Source: Trematomus loennbergii
Lineage: Eukaryota > Chordata > Actinopteri > Perciformes > Nototheniidae
Reading direction: 5' to 3'
DNA: 64,000 nt
NCBI GenBank assembly: GCA_012861695.1
Contig: JAAOOA010000027.1
Span: 12,566,643-12,630,642 of the forward strand
This document shows positions 1 through 12,737 of this stretch, in pieces. The notes under the pieces are model-generated. The model made no database searches and was not told the DNA's origin. It was given only the letters and a program-made list of their open reading frames with translations. Made by a program: the position numbers and the translations under genes. Numbering within the stretch: the first letter of the stretch is position 1; each line of letters begins with the position of its first letter.

Positions 1-1019
1 AATCGGTGTTTGTGTGAAAGGGTCAAATGGAGACCATGTACATAGCTTATAGCTTTACTGAGTGGTTTTGCTTTTATCAGCCATGTTTAGCATCACTGAA
101 TGTTAAATTGATTTAAAATAAGATGAAATAGAACATTCTTGACAATAATAGTTCAAATAAAATTGCATAAACCCATGAAATGGATACCATAAGATGGAAA
201 TAAAACCCACTGAACAATAATAAATATGAACAAAGTCCAAATCGGTACCTACATTTGCAGTTAGCTGCAATATTTGCAACAAACTGCAGATGAAGCCAAT
301 AACTCACTGGATTTTTAAGGGGAGTAAATATTGAACCAACTCGGCTGGGATACTGAAAGCTATTTATATTTTCATGCTAACATGTAAACTAGAATAACTT
401 TAGAAGGCGACAAAATGTCAGGGCTGTGTGACTGTTAGTTGCTCTGAAACCCATTTCCACAGCCAAGCATGACTCATCACTTCAATCTTTAACTGCGTTG
501 CATTGTTTATTGTTTATTAAAATAATATTCTGCCGTTACAAGAATAACAAGTCAAAGCAACGCTTCAGGTTTTCTTAGGTGGTTATTCAATCTCAGTAAG
601 AAGATGACAAATGGTTCTTTGTTATTTGTTCAAGGAAGCTAGTTTTTTTTTCTTTTACCTTCGGATTAAATGAAGTCCTCTATTGTTCACATGGATGATA
701 TATTTTCCCCCAATATGCTTCCTTCTCAGTACAAAAACCCAACCTATGGTAAAGGTTTGGTTTCATAACTCAGAAAAACTAAAACACCTAAATGTCTCGT
801 TTGTACATCAAAAACTATTGAGGAACAGGTGAGGAGGTGAACAAACTCTGATATCCTCTGTAATTAAATACGATTGTAATATTTTAATATCTAATGTTTT
901 TGAAATATAAAAAGGTATACAGCATGTCTTAACACCCAAGCAAACATGTCTGTCATTTGGACATGTCTCCCTCTCTCCCAGCTGCTCTCTTGACACGTTG
1001 GTTTATTTTCCCTCTCCAG
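1..1019 (+). other. Intron of the bcat gene
   Basis: AT-rich DNA without a supported exon, ending in a pyrimidine tract and AG acceptor (1011-1019) just before the exon that begins NYGPT. No RNA gene or recognisable mobile element was seen. Confidence 0.6.
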
Positions 1020-3390
1020 TAACTACGGCCCTACCATCGCGGTGCAGAGCGAGGCGGTGAAGCGGGGGTGCCAGCAGGTGCTGTGGCTGTACGGAGAGCA
1101 GGAGGAGATCACAGAGGTCGGCACCATGAACCTCTTCATCTACTGGACCAATGAGAACGGAGGTCAGACTCTCCTCTGTCTAGACTCTGAAATGTTTTTC
1201 CTGAGGTTTCCTGTTAATCACACCTTGTGAATTTACCAAAGATAAAACTGTTTGCCTGCAGAGAAAGAGTTGTTCACCCCCCCTCTGGATGGCATCATTC
1301 TCCCGGGAGTGACCAGACAGTCGCTGCTGGACCTGTCCAGAAGCTGGGTAAGACCACCAGAGAGGAGACTGAGCTCTCACATGGACTCAACAGCACAGAT
1401 GTTTAATTTTCACATCCCTATTATCTTTCTCCGTACTCCTCAAATTGTCACAAAATGCAAACCGAGAACTATTGTGGCACAGTCTGATTTGTAAAGAGGC
1501 ATTTTCAACACGTGTTTATAGAACAGTGAGTCAGATGTTGTGACCTCTTTGCAGTCTCCCTGAGCTGCTGCTAATGTCTCCAAATGTTGATTGATTACGT
1601 CTAAATGTTCCAGATGGATAAACTGTAGAATTTGTCCCCTTATTGCATTTTTTGGTCACTTGGTAAGAGTCGATATGTGTTTGCCAACCTGGGGGTTGAT
1701 GTTAATCTGAGGGTGAAAAATAAGTGACCATTGAGAGGGATTATTTTTGGAATGTCTGTACATTGTTTATTAGGAAAATCTCACTCCTCCTGTGTGTAAC
1801 TTGGGGATCATTAATCACGTCAAATCTTTACGGCACCAAAAATGTTTTTAAAGAAATATGAATAAATAACTTTCTGTGTGTCTGTCAGGGTGAGTTCAAG
1901 GTGACGGAGCGTACGATGGGCATGCCGGAGCTGCTGGGGGCTCTGGACTCTGGGAGGGTCCTGGAGGTGTTCGGGGCGGGGACGGCCTGCGTGGTGTGTC
2001 CCGTGGGCAGCCTCCTCTACAGGGGAACGGTAGGAGCTCAGCTGCTGTGCCTGCCTTCTCATGTCCACTTTGTGAATTCAAAGTTACTTTCTCTATCTTC
2101 TGTTAAGAATAGCTCATTCTATCCTGTAATTGGCATATAAGTAAAACTAGTCCTTGTGCAGGAAATATTCCCTGTGAGTGTTTACTATTATATATGATGT
2201 TTTTGGAATAATACAACTGTATGTTGCATTTTACTCCTGTTGATGTTAAATGTTGTGTTAATCTGAACTCATTTATATACTGTCAGGTATAATCCCCAAC
2301 AAGGCATCATACTCTTTAAGATCATCATATATATTTAATGACGCTGTCCAGTGAGAACCACATATCTCTAAAATGGCGTCGTTTGTTTACCTTTTAAAAC
2401 GTTTTTTTAACGCCTTCAGTTTTTCTTGCAAAATTCATAATCACCACATCTGAAGATACATGGTCTTCTCAGGACAGGAAGGGGATGAACATGTGTAACT
2501 AAGTAACTAAAGATATGCAGCGGATATATCTCTTGGATGGAGTGTTGTTTAGGTGTAATGTTGCACAGAATGGAAATACTTAAGTAAAGTGCCTTGAATT
2601 TGTACTTAACTGCAATACTTGATTAATCGACGTAGTGTCACGCCATTGGCAGCTGATGATGAAGATTTAAACTCGCTGATTGTGGATCATTCTGGGTAGC
2701 AGTGTGAGCTAAAGGACCAAATGTTTCTTTCTCTCTCAGACGTACCAGGTCCCGACTATGCAGAACGGTCTGGCCAAGAGGTTCCACAAAGAGCTTACTG
2801 ACATGCAGGTAAGTGCACTACAGTGTGCAACAGCTGCTTTACTGTTGCAGTTAAACTTCAATATTGGCGACTCCAAGTGGCAACAAAAGGTAACTACTCT
2901 AAATAAGATATCTGCAAATATCCATCTTCAGCTTTTCAACTTCAGCTAATATTTAAAACCTTGATGCTGAAGGAAACTGGCAGAATGTGAAAGTGCAAGG
3001 TCCACATTTCTCACTGCAATTTAGGGCATATATTGCAATTCAGGTAGACATTTATTGACTTAAATCAGGGCTGCAGTACGCAAATGTTCTATAAATGTGC
3101 CTTTATTTCCTTTTATTATTTATTTAGTCTATAATGACACAAATAACGTGTGACATTTTTTCTTTAGCCCAACGTACAAAACCCAAAGATAATCAGTAAA
3201 CAATTAAGGCAATAGATATTGTTTTTCAAAATGTGTCTTTGATTAATGACATAACAACTATCAAAATAGAGTAGTTTCCTTGTGCAGTTTTCTCTAAAGA
3301 ATAAAACTTTGTATGCATATTCATTATTTTGCCCTCTTTTCTTCCCAGTATGGACGCAAATCAAGTGAATGGGCCCCAGTGGTTGTTTAA
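1020..3390 (+). CDS. bcat2: Branched-chain amino acid aminotransferase, 3' part of gene (bcat2-like)
   Basis: Five coding exons (1020-1162, 1262-1347, 1889-2029, 2740-2808, 3349-3390) join in frame across GT-AG introns and end in TAA at 3388-3390. They give about 159 C-terminal residues; the 5' exons lie left of the window. The enzyme is a fold-type IV PLP transaminase that moves the amino group of Leu, Ile and Val to 2-oxoglutarate. Visible family motifs are [13 protein letters not shown] (PLP-contact region), [17 protein letters not shown], and GTACVVCPV with the CXXC redox pair of mammalian BCATs. The catalytic lysine lies upstream and is not seen. Internal residues (KRGC, RQSLLD) resemble mitochondrial BCAT2, while the C-terminus (YGRKSSEW) resembles cytosolic BCAT1. 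The family is certain but the paralog is not. Confidence 0.93.
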
Positions 3391-4830
3391 ATGGCCGTGC
3401 TGCACATGCCAATTGTATCAACAGTCCCATTTTCCAGCTTGGACCACCACCAGCCCCCCCCACTCCACCCCACTAATGCACTCCTGCATACCGGCCGAGG
3501 AGACGGTGCCTCTCTGTCGGGCTTCGTAGACTTTTACACTTCTCTTTTCTGTGTGGACTCTCCTAGGAATACAGATGAATGTAACGGTTTGCTTTGGATA
3601 GCAATATTAACAATATGCAATGTTAGGACTCGACTCCACCCTATTATTGGGTATATAGATGATGCAGTAGAAACTGCTTTCCATGAAAAACATCGGGAAA
3701 ACAAATGCAGTCAATTATAAAACTGATATACTGTATATTAGACTAACTCAAGGATATTCAAAACGCTAATCTATTCTGGTTCATTTGTTTTCAAAATACA
3801 CTCCACACATATATACTTGAACTAATTCCCTGTGGTGAAGAGCACACACATTTGTTTTCATCGACATTGCATCCTGGCATTTAAAATAAAAAAAAATAAA
3901 AAAAGGCACCAACTGACATATTTCAGAAATCGAAGGTGAAATATTTGCAATATTAAAGCAGCTAAATATTTGCAGTGCAGTACAGTTTAACTCTTAGCAG
4001 CACGCAGTCTGTACGTGCTGTTTCTCATTAACAAACGTCATAAAACGTATTTCACAACAGGAAAACCTTATATTAACAATAACCTGTACTACATGCAACA
4101 ACTTGTGGTGTATTCTCCAAAACCGTAAACTGTTACGTGTGAGTAGAACCTGTAAACGCATTATAGGATCATGTTTTGGTACGGCCGTGTACATAATGAT
4201 ACGAGAGAGTCACGCTGTTAGTTTTTATGGGGCCACGTCACTTTGACACCAGTTTGCACTGACCTTGTTAAATGTCAGGTTTGTATTTTAAACCTGGTTT
4301 GACTCAGCTTTTAGGAATAGTTGTTATGTTTGTTGGTTTTGTTTGTGAAGAAGACTACTGCACAAAAACTAAAGAAAGAGATTAAAAGGTCTAACGATAG
4401 GACGACGAGCTGTTGAAGAGAAAGACTGTTACACGCTGGCAGTTACTCCGGCACTAGTTTGTGTGTAATCAAAAACAATGTAACCAATAGTGTGTTATTT
4501 TAGAGGTTTTTAAATTATAGTTGTCCTTGTCTCATGTGAAATTAGGCATCCTGTCTTCCAAAGTAGGGTTTCTGGTTTCTGCATCCTGGGGCTCGTGTCC
4601 TTCCCTCTCTGGTTTTCCTTACTTTGAATGTATTTTTATTTGTACACACATACTGTCCCTCTCTTCTGTCTAAGTGCCTGACCTTCGTCTGGTGGATCTT
4701 CAGCTGCTGTTTTTATGTTTCCAGTTTGTGCACTAGGGGATGTAGCTGGATTCGTTAGTTTAGTCGTTTCTAAATGTGCTGTTACTTTGAATCGGCTGTA
4801 ATGTTTTACAATAAACCTGATCTGAACTCA
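3391..4830 (+). other. 3' UTR of the bcat gene
   Basis: There is no coding continuation after TAA at 3388-3390. The first strong poly(A) signal on this strand is AATAAA near 4811, so cleavage around 4825-4835 is likely. Short reading frames here lack family features. An A-rich run near 3890-3903 is a possible weaker signal. Confidence 0.6.
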
Positions 4831-5655
4831 ATCTCTCTTTGTACTTTGTATCACTTTTAAGGAACTTTAATTGACATCAGTGGGTATTTTACTATATGAA
4901 AGTTTCAATTACAAGAACACATTATTTATTTATGCCACCTGTGGATTACCATCAAACTCGAAATGGGTCGTTTTGATGAGCTATCTCAGTTTTTATCCAC
5001 GCCCCCAGATCTTTTTAATCCCTCATTTAGTTGACTCAAAGGAAACTCTTATCAAACTAGTATTGTTTCTTTTTATTTAGGGTGTGGCTTTTATCTTTTT
5101 TTTTTAAAACACTGAATTTATTTAAAAAATGAAGGCTTATCAGAAAAATCCATTCTTTACTTCGACTTTTTCAGCTGAGATTAAAATCTTTTAGGAGTAC
5201 TGCACTAAAGTTATCTTTAGGTTAACATTTACTTTGTAAACAGTGCTGTCGTTCTCACAGGGTTTCATTACCTCAGTATTATCTTACCCATTTAAGTGAA
5301 AGTTCTGCTAAAAGAATATAAATGTGTGTTATGAGGCACAACGGTTTTAAAGATTATTTTACATTATTTTTTTTATAGATTATTTCATCTTTTTGTTTCA
5401 ATAGCATCCATGTCATGAGAACCAGTGAATCACAATACAGGTATTATTAATACCCTGGACAAAAAAGACACTTTTTTATTGAATTGACAATCGCCACATT
5501 CTTTAAATGTCCTACAAATCTTTATATTAAATATAAATTGAAGTTGTAATACAATGCTGCATTGATTTTGAGGTTTCTGCTTTGCACAGAATGAGCTGTG
5601 TCCGTGTCGTGCTAACTGGCTATAATGACAGTAACTACACAAGAAATCTACTGTT
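4831..5655. other. Convergent intergenic spacer, bcat / ifi35
   Basis: AT-rich spacer between two convergent 3' ends. No coding signature was seen. The left boundary is the bcat poly(A) signal and the right boundary is the putative minus-strand poly(A) signal of ifi35 near 5669. Confidence 0.5.
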
Positions 5656-5664
5656 TAATGCAAG

Positions 5665-6533
5665 AGTTTTATTTATAGCAATGTAAACAAATACAACCAT
5701 GATTGTGTCTCCATTTGATTTTCCATGAGTCAAAACAAACAAAGATGGAAAGTCACAGCAGCACAGTTTATGAGATTAAACCTTTAAAAGTATTCCTTGT
5801 TGATTGATCGGGTTATCAGCTAATGAGGAATCAATAACATTGTATTGTTCAATGCTATTCTTTCAAAATTACTAGAAAAAAAACAAGATAAATATTTCCT
5901 TCAAGTTCAATAAATGACAGAATCGATATCACCAATAGGAGGGTGGCAAAGCGTTTGTTCTAGAAACATGGCCGGCAGTTTTTTGAGGTCATAAATCATC
6001 CTCAGAACTTCCAGCTCAAATATACTAAATGTCATTCACAAAAAAAGAGACTTAAACAGATTAAGGGTCGTTACATCTCATCCTGAACCTGAGAGATTTT
6101 TAAAACAGACATGATAAAGCAGTATTTTCTATTTATTCCACGGCTTGGTTGATTACTCGATTATGATTGGTCAATGTGGACATTTCAGAGGTTGTTAATA
6201 CTCGATAACACCCTGGAAGTCAGAGAAATCCCCAGAAGAAGGCAGATAGGAAGTAAACACTAACAGGAACACGATATGGGCTGCTCTGGCATCGTTTAAA
6301 GACTTGTTGGTGGAAAGAATAAATTAAATCTATTATTATAATTATTATCGATCAGTGCTGCCCTTCATTTAAAGTTACGCTGTTCTTGTCGCAGTTCCAG
6401 TAGAGTATTTGTTTCCAAGCATAAGCAACAGTAGTAGTTGAGTAATAGTAAGTTATTTAGGATGTGGCCGTGTAATAATCCTTCAGGGTGTTCTTGTCTC
6501 CATAATGACCGCCCCGCCACACACCCTCACACA
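5665..6533 (-). other. Putative 3' UTR of ifi35
   Basis: After the minus-strand TAA at 6534-6536 no coding signal follows. A minus-strand AATAAA-type signal lies near 5669 (TTTATT on the plus strand). Other polyadenylation sites cannot be excluded. Confidence 0.4.
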
Positions 6534-9500
6534 TTATTCTGTCTCCTTATCTGTATTTTTGGGGGCTCCCCCAAACACTGCCGAGGTGTGCTGACCCAGC
6601 GGGTTGTAGAGGAAGGCTACAACCTCACCTCCGCCGTGGCAGCTTCTCTGAAAGTGGATTTCCAGCACATCCTGCAGAGTATCCCGATCCATGATGGTGG
6701 GGATTCCTGTCAGCAGCACTGTTCGCGGACAAGCCGTCATCTTTGTCTGGGAGGGAAAGGGGAAAAATAGAAGTTTGATAGAGCAACCACATAAAGAGTA
6801 GAACGCTTATTGTTTCATAAGAAAAGCTCACCTGTAAGTTTGTAATCTTTCCGTTGAGGAAGGGAGTCACCCTAACTCTGTGCATCTTCTCCTGCAGCTT
6901 CACGTCATGGTGCTCGGTTTCTATCAAACCTTTGGCAACTGATTGTAAGAACATTTCATTAGTTCAGATTCAGTATTCACCAGTTCTGAAATGACATGCC
7001 TTGTGTGATCTAGTATCTTAAAACAGCACAAATAATGTACAAAGCACAACATAATGTGCCTCCTAACTGTACCTCAAAGGTTTGAATTAAGAGAGAGACT
7101 GTATGAATTTAGGGGAATAGGTTTTCTAAATGATGTCAAAGGAGTAAACACATATAAAACCGATGTATTAATATAACTGTGTACACATTTGGTTAATCAT
7201 TAATTGAATGCCTTATTGTTATTTATTTATTTTATCTGACAATTTAGAAAAAAAAAAAGAATTACCTCTAAAATGAACTTCCTGTTAATAACATTGAGCT
7301 AGGGCTGCTCAATTAATCGTATTTTAATCGCAATTACGATTTTGGCTTGCAAAACAACGTAATCGAAATAAAACGATTTTCTTTTTTTTTCTTTTTTTCT
7401 TTTGTATTCTTTTTTTTATTGGTTTTTCAGTTGAATTATACTTAAAGTGGACCTATCATGCTATATTTGAATAATATAGTATAGGACCATACCTATATAA
7501 GGCATATTTATACGTTTTTTTTTCAAAATACCAAACAGATCATGCATTTTAGCCATGCCTCATTTTGCTCAATATGAAAATGTTAGCTCTGTTTTTGCAA
7601 GGGCTGATTCTGTGAGAACAGCACCACCTACAGGCCTGGCATATGTACTACAGCGTCTCCAGCGCTTTCGAACGGCAATGGCCGTGGCTGTCTCATCCTG
7701 ATTGGTGGAGTTGGCCCAATAGCCATAGCGCCACTGTCCTGACGTCAGGACAGTGTTCAAATCTGGATCAGTTTTTATCAGATCCGTTGCAGCCCCTTTT
7801 TTAGAGATTTGGGTATGGAGGAAAATAGAGAGGGTTGTGTTTCTGACACTTGGTGAGTTCCCTGGAACACCGGGGACACATATTCATGTATAAAAGACGT
7901 ACAAAAGTGCATTTTGCATGATAGGTCCCCTTTAAAGTTCAGGGTAATCAACTGTTAAAAACATACTGTTCACATTTCTTTTTTCAATAAATGGATGTTT
8001 TCAAAGTAAATGGATAATCGTTTTTAATAATCGTGATATCAATTATTGACCCAAATAATCGAGATTATGATTTTTGCCATAATCGAGCAGCCCTACATTG
8101 AGCTGAAACTATGTTCCACCATAACGTCAGTATTAAACTATAAAGAACAGAAGCTTGCTCACTGTCATTCTTCACAAAGGTGAGGGCCACGGTCCAGGAG
8201 TCAGGCAGCATCTCACACTTCTCCACCTCTCCTCCTCCGTGTTTAGTCTTGGAGAAGTGGATCTCCAGCTTGTTGAGCAGCGGCTCAATCTCCATTTTGG
8301 GCAGGCTGGAGATTAATATGTGCTGAGAACTCACTTTAGAGTCGATCTGTAGGACGGACAGGTGAGCACATATCACTCACAGGAAATGAATACGAAAGCT
8401 GATCAGAGTCAAACATGTATTAAAGGCTCTGTGTCGTACCTCCACCAGCCGGGGCAGCATCAGATGAACTGGCCGGGCCTCCACAGTGATCCTGCAGTCT
8501 TCCCCCACCTTCACCTCATGCTTCTGCATCTTCAGGATATTACTGGCCACTGATGACAGATAAATACAGAGTTGTATCAGCACTACCAGTCCCTTACAGA
8601 TCATTTACTGGGATAAAGAACATAATTTAATCACGGCAGCATTTAGCTATATCTGCCGGTAGAATTATCCTGCATGAGCTCTCGTCTCGGCTCTCGTATT
8701 TTTTTAAAGCTACGGACCAGGAATCAGCACTTCTCTAACAGGGCTGAAATACAGGGGTATGAGGCATGGCTAGAATGGGTGATCTGTTTGGTATTTTGAG
8801 CAAAACACTTCATATACATGTTTGTTTATATATCTGAGACCTATCATATATGCCTAAACATAGTATAATAGGAGACCTTTAAAGTGAGCACATTTCAAAT
8901 AAGCCTACACCAGATGCTCCAAAGGTGTCATTTTCCGATTCAGACTTGCCAATATTATTTGGGTTTTAGGAATATTCTATGAACCCGTGTACATCACATC
9001 ACAAATATGTTTCTGTGTGACCGGCAGCAGCTCGCTGACAGACTCACCTACTTCTTCCTCAAATGTAATGAATGCCGTCCCGCCCTCCATCGGGTAAACT
9101 ATATTTGTCTCCATATCAAATTCTTGTCCGTTGCCGTCCTTTCCTGTCAAGCCGGTGAAGGCGACCTTCCGCTCAGGCACAGCAGAGAACACCTGAAATG
9201 AAAAGGTGCAGGTTTACAGGACGTGTGATGGACTGACTGCAGGCAGCGTGTTGAGTTCATGAACGTACGTCATTCTGCTGTTTCAGATGGTGGTTTCTGG
9301 CTTTTTCCTCCTCTATGGCTTCCTCCACTTGCAGGATCTGCTCCTCCAGGTCTCTCTCTTCCTGCTGCCCCACCTTTAGCTTAGCCTGCAAAAAAGAAAG
9401 ACTTCAGCTACAACACAGTACTGAGGAAAAGTGAAATATTATATTTAATCAGTGGTAAACTAATTAAAAATGAGAATTTGGCAAGCCATTTTTTATATCC

Positions 9501-12363
9501 TCATTCATCTATAGTTACTGCGATTATACTGATTTTGATAACGCCCTTTTTTTTCATTTTTAATTCTTAACCACATTGAAATAATAATTAAAACCTCTAA
9601 ATAATGCTCAAAGACAAAGCAGCACCTGCTGATTCTTTACATGATTCTGTACTGCTTTATAATTCTCTGTTGGTTAAAAGCTGTGTGCACTTCTGATTTC
9701 CTGATGAGTATCACATGTTATACCTCTAACAGCTGATGGGAAAACACCTGGGACAGGGCCAGAATTGTAGCTCTATTAAAAGTCCAACCACCAGAGTGCA
9801 GTGAAGAACAAATTAGATGTTATAATAACATGTTAAAGTTGTCAGATAGCCACAGTTACATTACCTGGTCCTATTTGGACCATATTAGAAATAAAAATAA
9901 TAATTAAAAAAATAATTTGTGAGTTTCAAAAGAACATTATGGAAAATGTCCCTGTGTAACCGTGTAACCGATCCTGCTCTGCTAAAGATGTCTCTCCTTG
10001 TGTAAAATGCTTTTATTTACTTAACTATCATTAATTAATTTTTTATAATTATCTTATTGCTTTCCTTATTTTAACTTGTAACAGGTGGGGTAGGTAATTT
10101 TGGAGAAACCAGCTCGAGATACACTTTTTGTTATATTCCATGGAATGCTCTTAACATCCCGATAGCAATGGATATCTTAAGTGCTTTGACAAAAAATCCA
10201 TAAAGAAATGTCATCTGTGGAAGCCGTAGTACTGTAAAAAGCACGACCAATCATTTTAGCCGGCCCGGCTAAAATAACTGGATGGCCTACCTGCCTGTCA
10301 GCTTTCCATCTGTGCACAAACTTATCTCGTGCCCTCATTGGTCATGTGCGCGTTCGTGTGTGTTGGAGGAGGGGCTCTGTAAGGAAGTGGCAGATTTTCT
10401 CCGGCTGTGTATTTTCAAATTCTAGCGCACTCGAGCTGGTTTCTCCAAAATTACCTACCCCACCTTTAATTTGGATTTTATTTTTTACTTTATTTTATTT
10501 CATATTCTGTTTTACCATATTATTTGTCATTTGAATGGAAAAGTCTTATGTCAGGATATGTCTTGATTTGTAAAAAAAAATAAAAAACAGTTCCAAAAAA
10601 TATAAATTAAAATAAATAATTTATGTTTGTTTGTTTAACTTCCTGTTAAAGGTGGGGTAGGTAAGTTTGAGAAACCGGCTCGATACACTTTTTGTTATAT
10701 TCCATGGAATGCTCTTAACATCCCGATAGCAATGAATATCTTAAGTGCTTTGACAGAAAATCCATAAAAAAATGTCATCTGTGGAAGCCGTAGTACTGTA
10801 AAAAGCACGACCAATCATTTTAGCCGGGCCAGCTAAAATAACTGGATGGCCTACCTGCCTGTCAGCCTTCCATCTGTGCACAAACTTATCTCGTGCCCTC
10901 ATTGGTCATGTGCGCGTTCGTGTGTGTTGGAGGAGGGGCTCTATAAGGAAGTGCATGGCAGATTTTTTCCGGCTGTGTATTTTCAAATTCTAGCGCACTC
11001 GAGCTGGTTTCTCCAAAATGACCTACCCCACCTTTAAGTATATTGTTGTCCACTGCAAGTTTCAAGTGTCCACATCACACTTGTCTAAGAGTCATTTTGA
11101 GCAATGATTGGCTTGTTGTACGAAAAAGTTACACATACATCTTTAGCTGAGATTTAAGGTGAGTGACTAGCATCAAAGCATGGATACCTTATCATTTTCC
11201 ATCTGCTCTTCGTATGAGCGTTGGTCCTCTTTTCTTTTCTGGGTCAGTTGTACAGTGCGCTGCCTAAACTGCTCAGCCATCTCCTGCTGGTCATTCCTGC
11301 AGGTGGCCAGGTCCTCCTGATCCTGGATCAGCTGCTCATGTTTTTTCTGTGGGCGCACAAGATGCTTTCACTAACCACTTTTAGGTTTCTGTTTTCTATT
11401 ACATGTATAAGCAACATAAACACATAACTAACGTAGGTGGAGTCATCTGCATCCTTTTATACATATTTTAGAGTCTTCAGCAACACATAACTAACGTAGG
11501 TGGAGTCATCTGCATCCTTTTATACATATTTTAGAGTCTTCAGCGCTACACAAACCCTCTGTATTTTCCTCTTTGATTTCCGTTTAATTCAGTGTTATTT
11601 TCTGGATTAATTTAAGTTATTAAAGAGTCCAATTCTTCTATTCTCAATTTCTTTCAAGCACTTTCTGAAGGCTTAATAAATGCCAATAAGGAAAGCCTAT
11701 GTGCAGCTGTATTCACCTGGTAATAATATGTTTTACTTCAATATCAGTTTGGGTTTCTTTGGAAATTAAAATTACATAAATTACATTCAACATAAATTGT
11801 GTCAGACCAAGTTGAAGAAGTTTAACCATGAAAATAAAATATGGTATGTGTGGCTGTCAGTAATAACCTGTCTGACCTGCCTGTATAGCTACCTGCGCAC
11901 ATTCTGCCGTACACTCATTTGTGTTTGTTGGAACATTCATTATGATATGTTTGTGTTCAATAATTATCTTTTTCTGAGTGGTCTTTGTCGGTTGGATAAT
12001 TGTATGCAGTTACTAGTTCAACCACAGGCTAAAGAAACATCAATTTATTTATCAGTGCACCTTGCAGTTGTTGATTAAAGCCTTGATGCTCTCCAAGGTT
12101 TCCTTGGATGGCTGTGGCATAACCAGAGAGAAATCCTGAAACACAAAGACACACGATAGGCGAAAATATAGAAACTTCGAGTTACGTAGACAGTTTTTGA
12201 GGATAAATTACTATTGTTACAAGTGAAAATAATATTATTATCAGTGGTGGTAAGTACAGATTTCCTGGAGTACTGTACCTAAGTAATATTCCATATACTT
12301 TTCCCATTTTATTGTTTTTATACTTTTCCCATTTTGTTGTTTTTATACATTTTTTAAATATAT

Positions 12364-12394
<31 letters not shown>

Positions 12395-12726
12395 TGCACT
12401 TTTTAATCCACTACAGTACATTTAAATCTTTAGTTTCTCTAAAGTCCTAAAATGGACAAATCTACTTTAGGACAATTTGATGCTTATACCTTTAATTCTA
12501 CTTCGGAAGCATAGCTTTTACTTGTTCTACCCTTTAGTATTTATTCTTTCACTTTGGTAAAATATCTGATTACTTTTTTAAAACAAGTGTGTAATAAAAA
12601 CAACCCATAGATAAAAAGCATTTAACACGAAAAATAAAAATACATTTAGAAAAGTATTCCGTGTAATATTTCTTTTTAACAAGAGGAAAGAACAAGAACA
12701 TGATGACTTACCTCATCGGAAGACAT
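6534..12726 (-). CDS. ifi35: Interferon-induced 35 kDa protein-like (IFI35/NMI family)
   Basis: Nine coding exons on the minus strand: 12712-12726 (ATG at 12726), 12061-12135, 11188-11346, 9269-9385, 9048-9192, 8440-8549, 8163-8346, 6832-6938 and 6534-6746 (TAA). They total 1125 nt, an exact multiple of three, for 374 aa. Residues about 31-122 form a Glu/Gln/Lys-rich coiled coil. The rest holds NMI/IFP35 (NID) repeats; two carry the same LEIHF...GGGEV signature, and the last reads PRTVLLTGIP. The family acts in interferon-regulated innate signalling; human IFI35 dimerises with NMI. The neighbour rpl27 matches the human RPL27-IFI35 pair, favouring ifi35 over nmi. It is longer than the human protein (about 286 aa) because of the N-terminal coiled coil. 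Confidence 0.88.
7300..8095. mobile_element. hAT-type MITE carrying a nested insertion
   Basis: The left end begins TAGGGCTGCTCAATTAATCG and the right end is its inverse, finishing CGAGCAGCCCTA. A perfect 8-bp target duplication CATTGAGC flanks it at 7292-7299 and 8096-8103, as expected for hAT transposons. There is no transposase. The interior is interrupted by another element at 7446-7931. It lies in the ifi35 intron between coding exons 7 and 8. Confidence 0.9.
7446..7931 (+). mobile_element. TTAA-flanked MITE, family A copy 1 (nested in hAT)
   Basis: The ends AGTGGACCTATCATGC and GCATGATAGGTCCCCT form inverted repeats flanked on both sides by TTAA (7442-7445 and 7932-7935). TTAA duplication is typical of piggyBac-type insertion. 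It has no coding capacity. The same ends and much of the interior recur at 13582-14862. Confidence 0.85.
8708..8878 (-). mobile_element. Short TTAA-flanked element distantly related to family A
   Basis: Read on the minus strand it has an AGGTCTCC...GATAGG terminus and the interior text CAAAATACCAAACAGATCA shared with family A. TTAA lies at both edges (8704-8707 and 8879-8882). It is diverged and only about 171 bp, so the left boundary is tentative. Confidence 0.5.
10083..10465 (+). mobile_element. TTAA MITE family C, copy 1
   Basis: It starts AGGTGGGGTAGG and ends CCTACCCCACCT, with long inverted repeats including GGAGAAACCAGCTCGAG. The right side is TTAA (10466-10469); the left side is TAAC, apparently decayed. 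It lies in the ifi35 intron between coding exons 3 and 4, 184 bp from a same-orientation sister copy. Confidence 0.85.
10650..11033 (+). mobile_element. TTAA MITE family C, copy 2
   Basis: Nearly identical to the copy at 10083-10465 and in the same orientation, with intact TTAA on both sides (10646-10649 and 11034-11037). It ends 155 bp downstream (in ifi35 sense, 3') of the exon at 11188-11346. Confidence 0.88.
11421..11546. repeat. 63-bp perfect tandem duplication
   Basis: Two adjacent units of 63 bp (11421-11483 and 11484-11546) read the same apart from the edges. They lie in an ifi35 intron about 75 bp from a coding-exon acceptor (exon start 11346). Confidence 0.85.
12245..12420. repeat. 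Dispersed teleost repeat fragment with AT microsatellite
   Basis: It contains the AGTGGTGG(T/A)AAGTA / GTACTGTACCTAAGTA type text that recurs at 20038-20130, 23157-23300, 45865-45930 and 61497-61620. An (AT)n run occupies about 12366-12393. Confidence 0.55.
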
Positions 12727-12737
12727 AGCGAAAGTGA

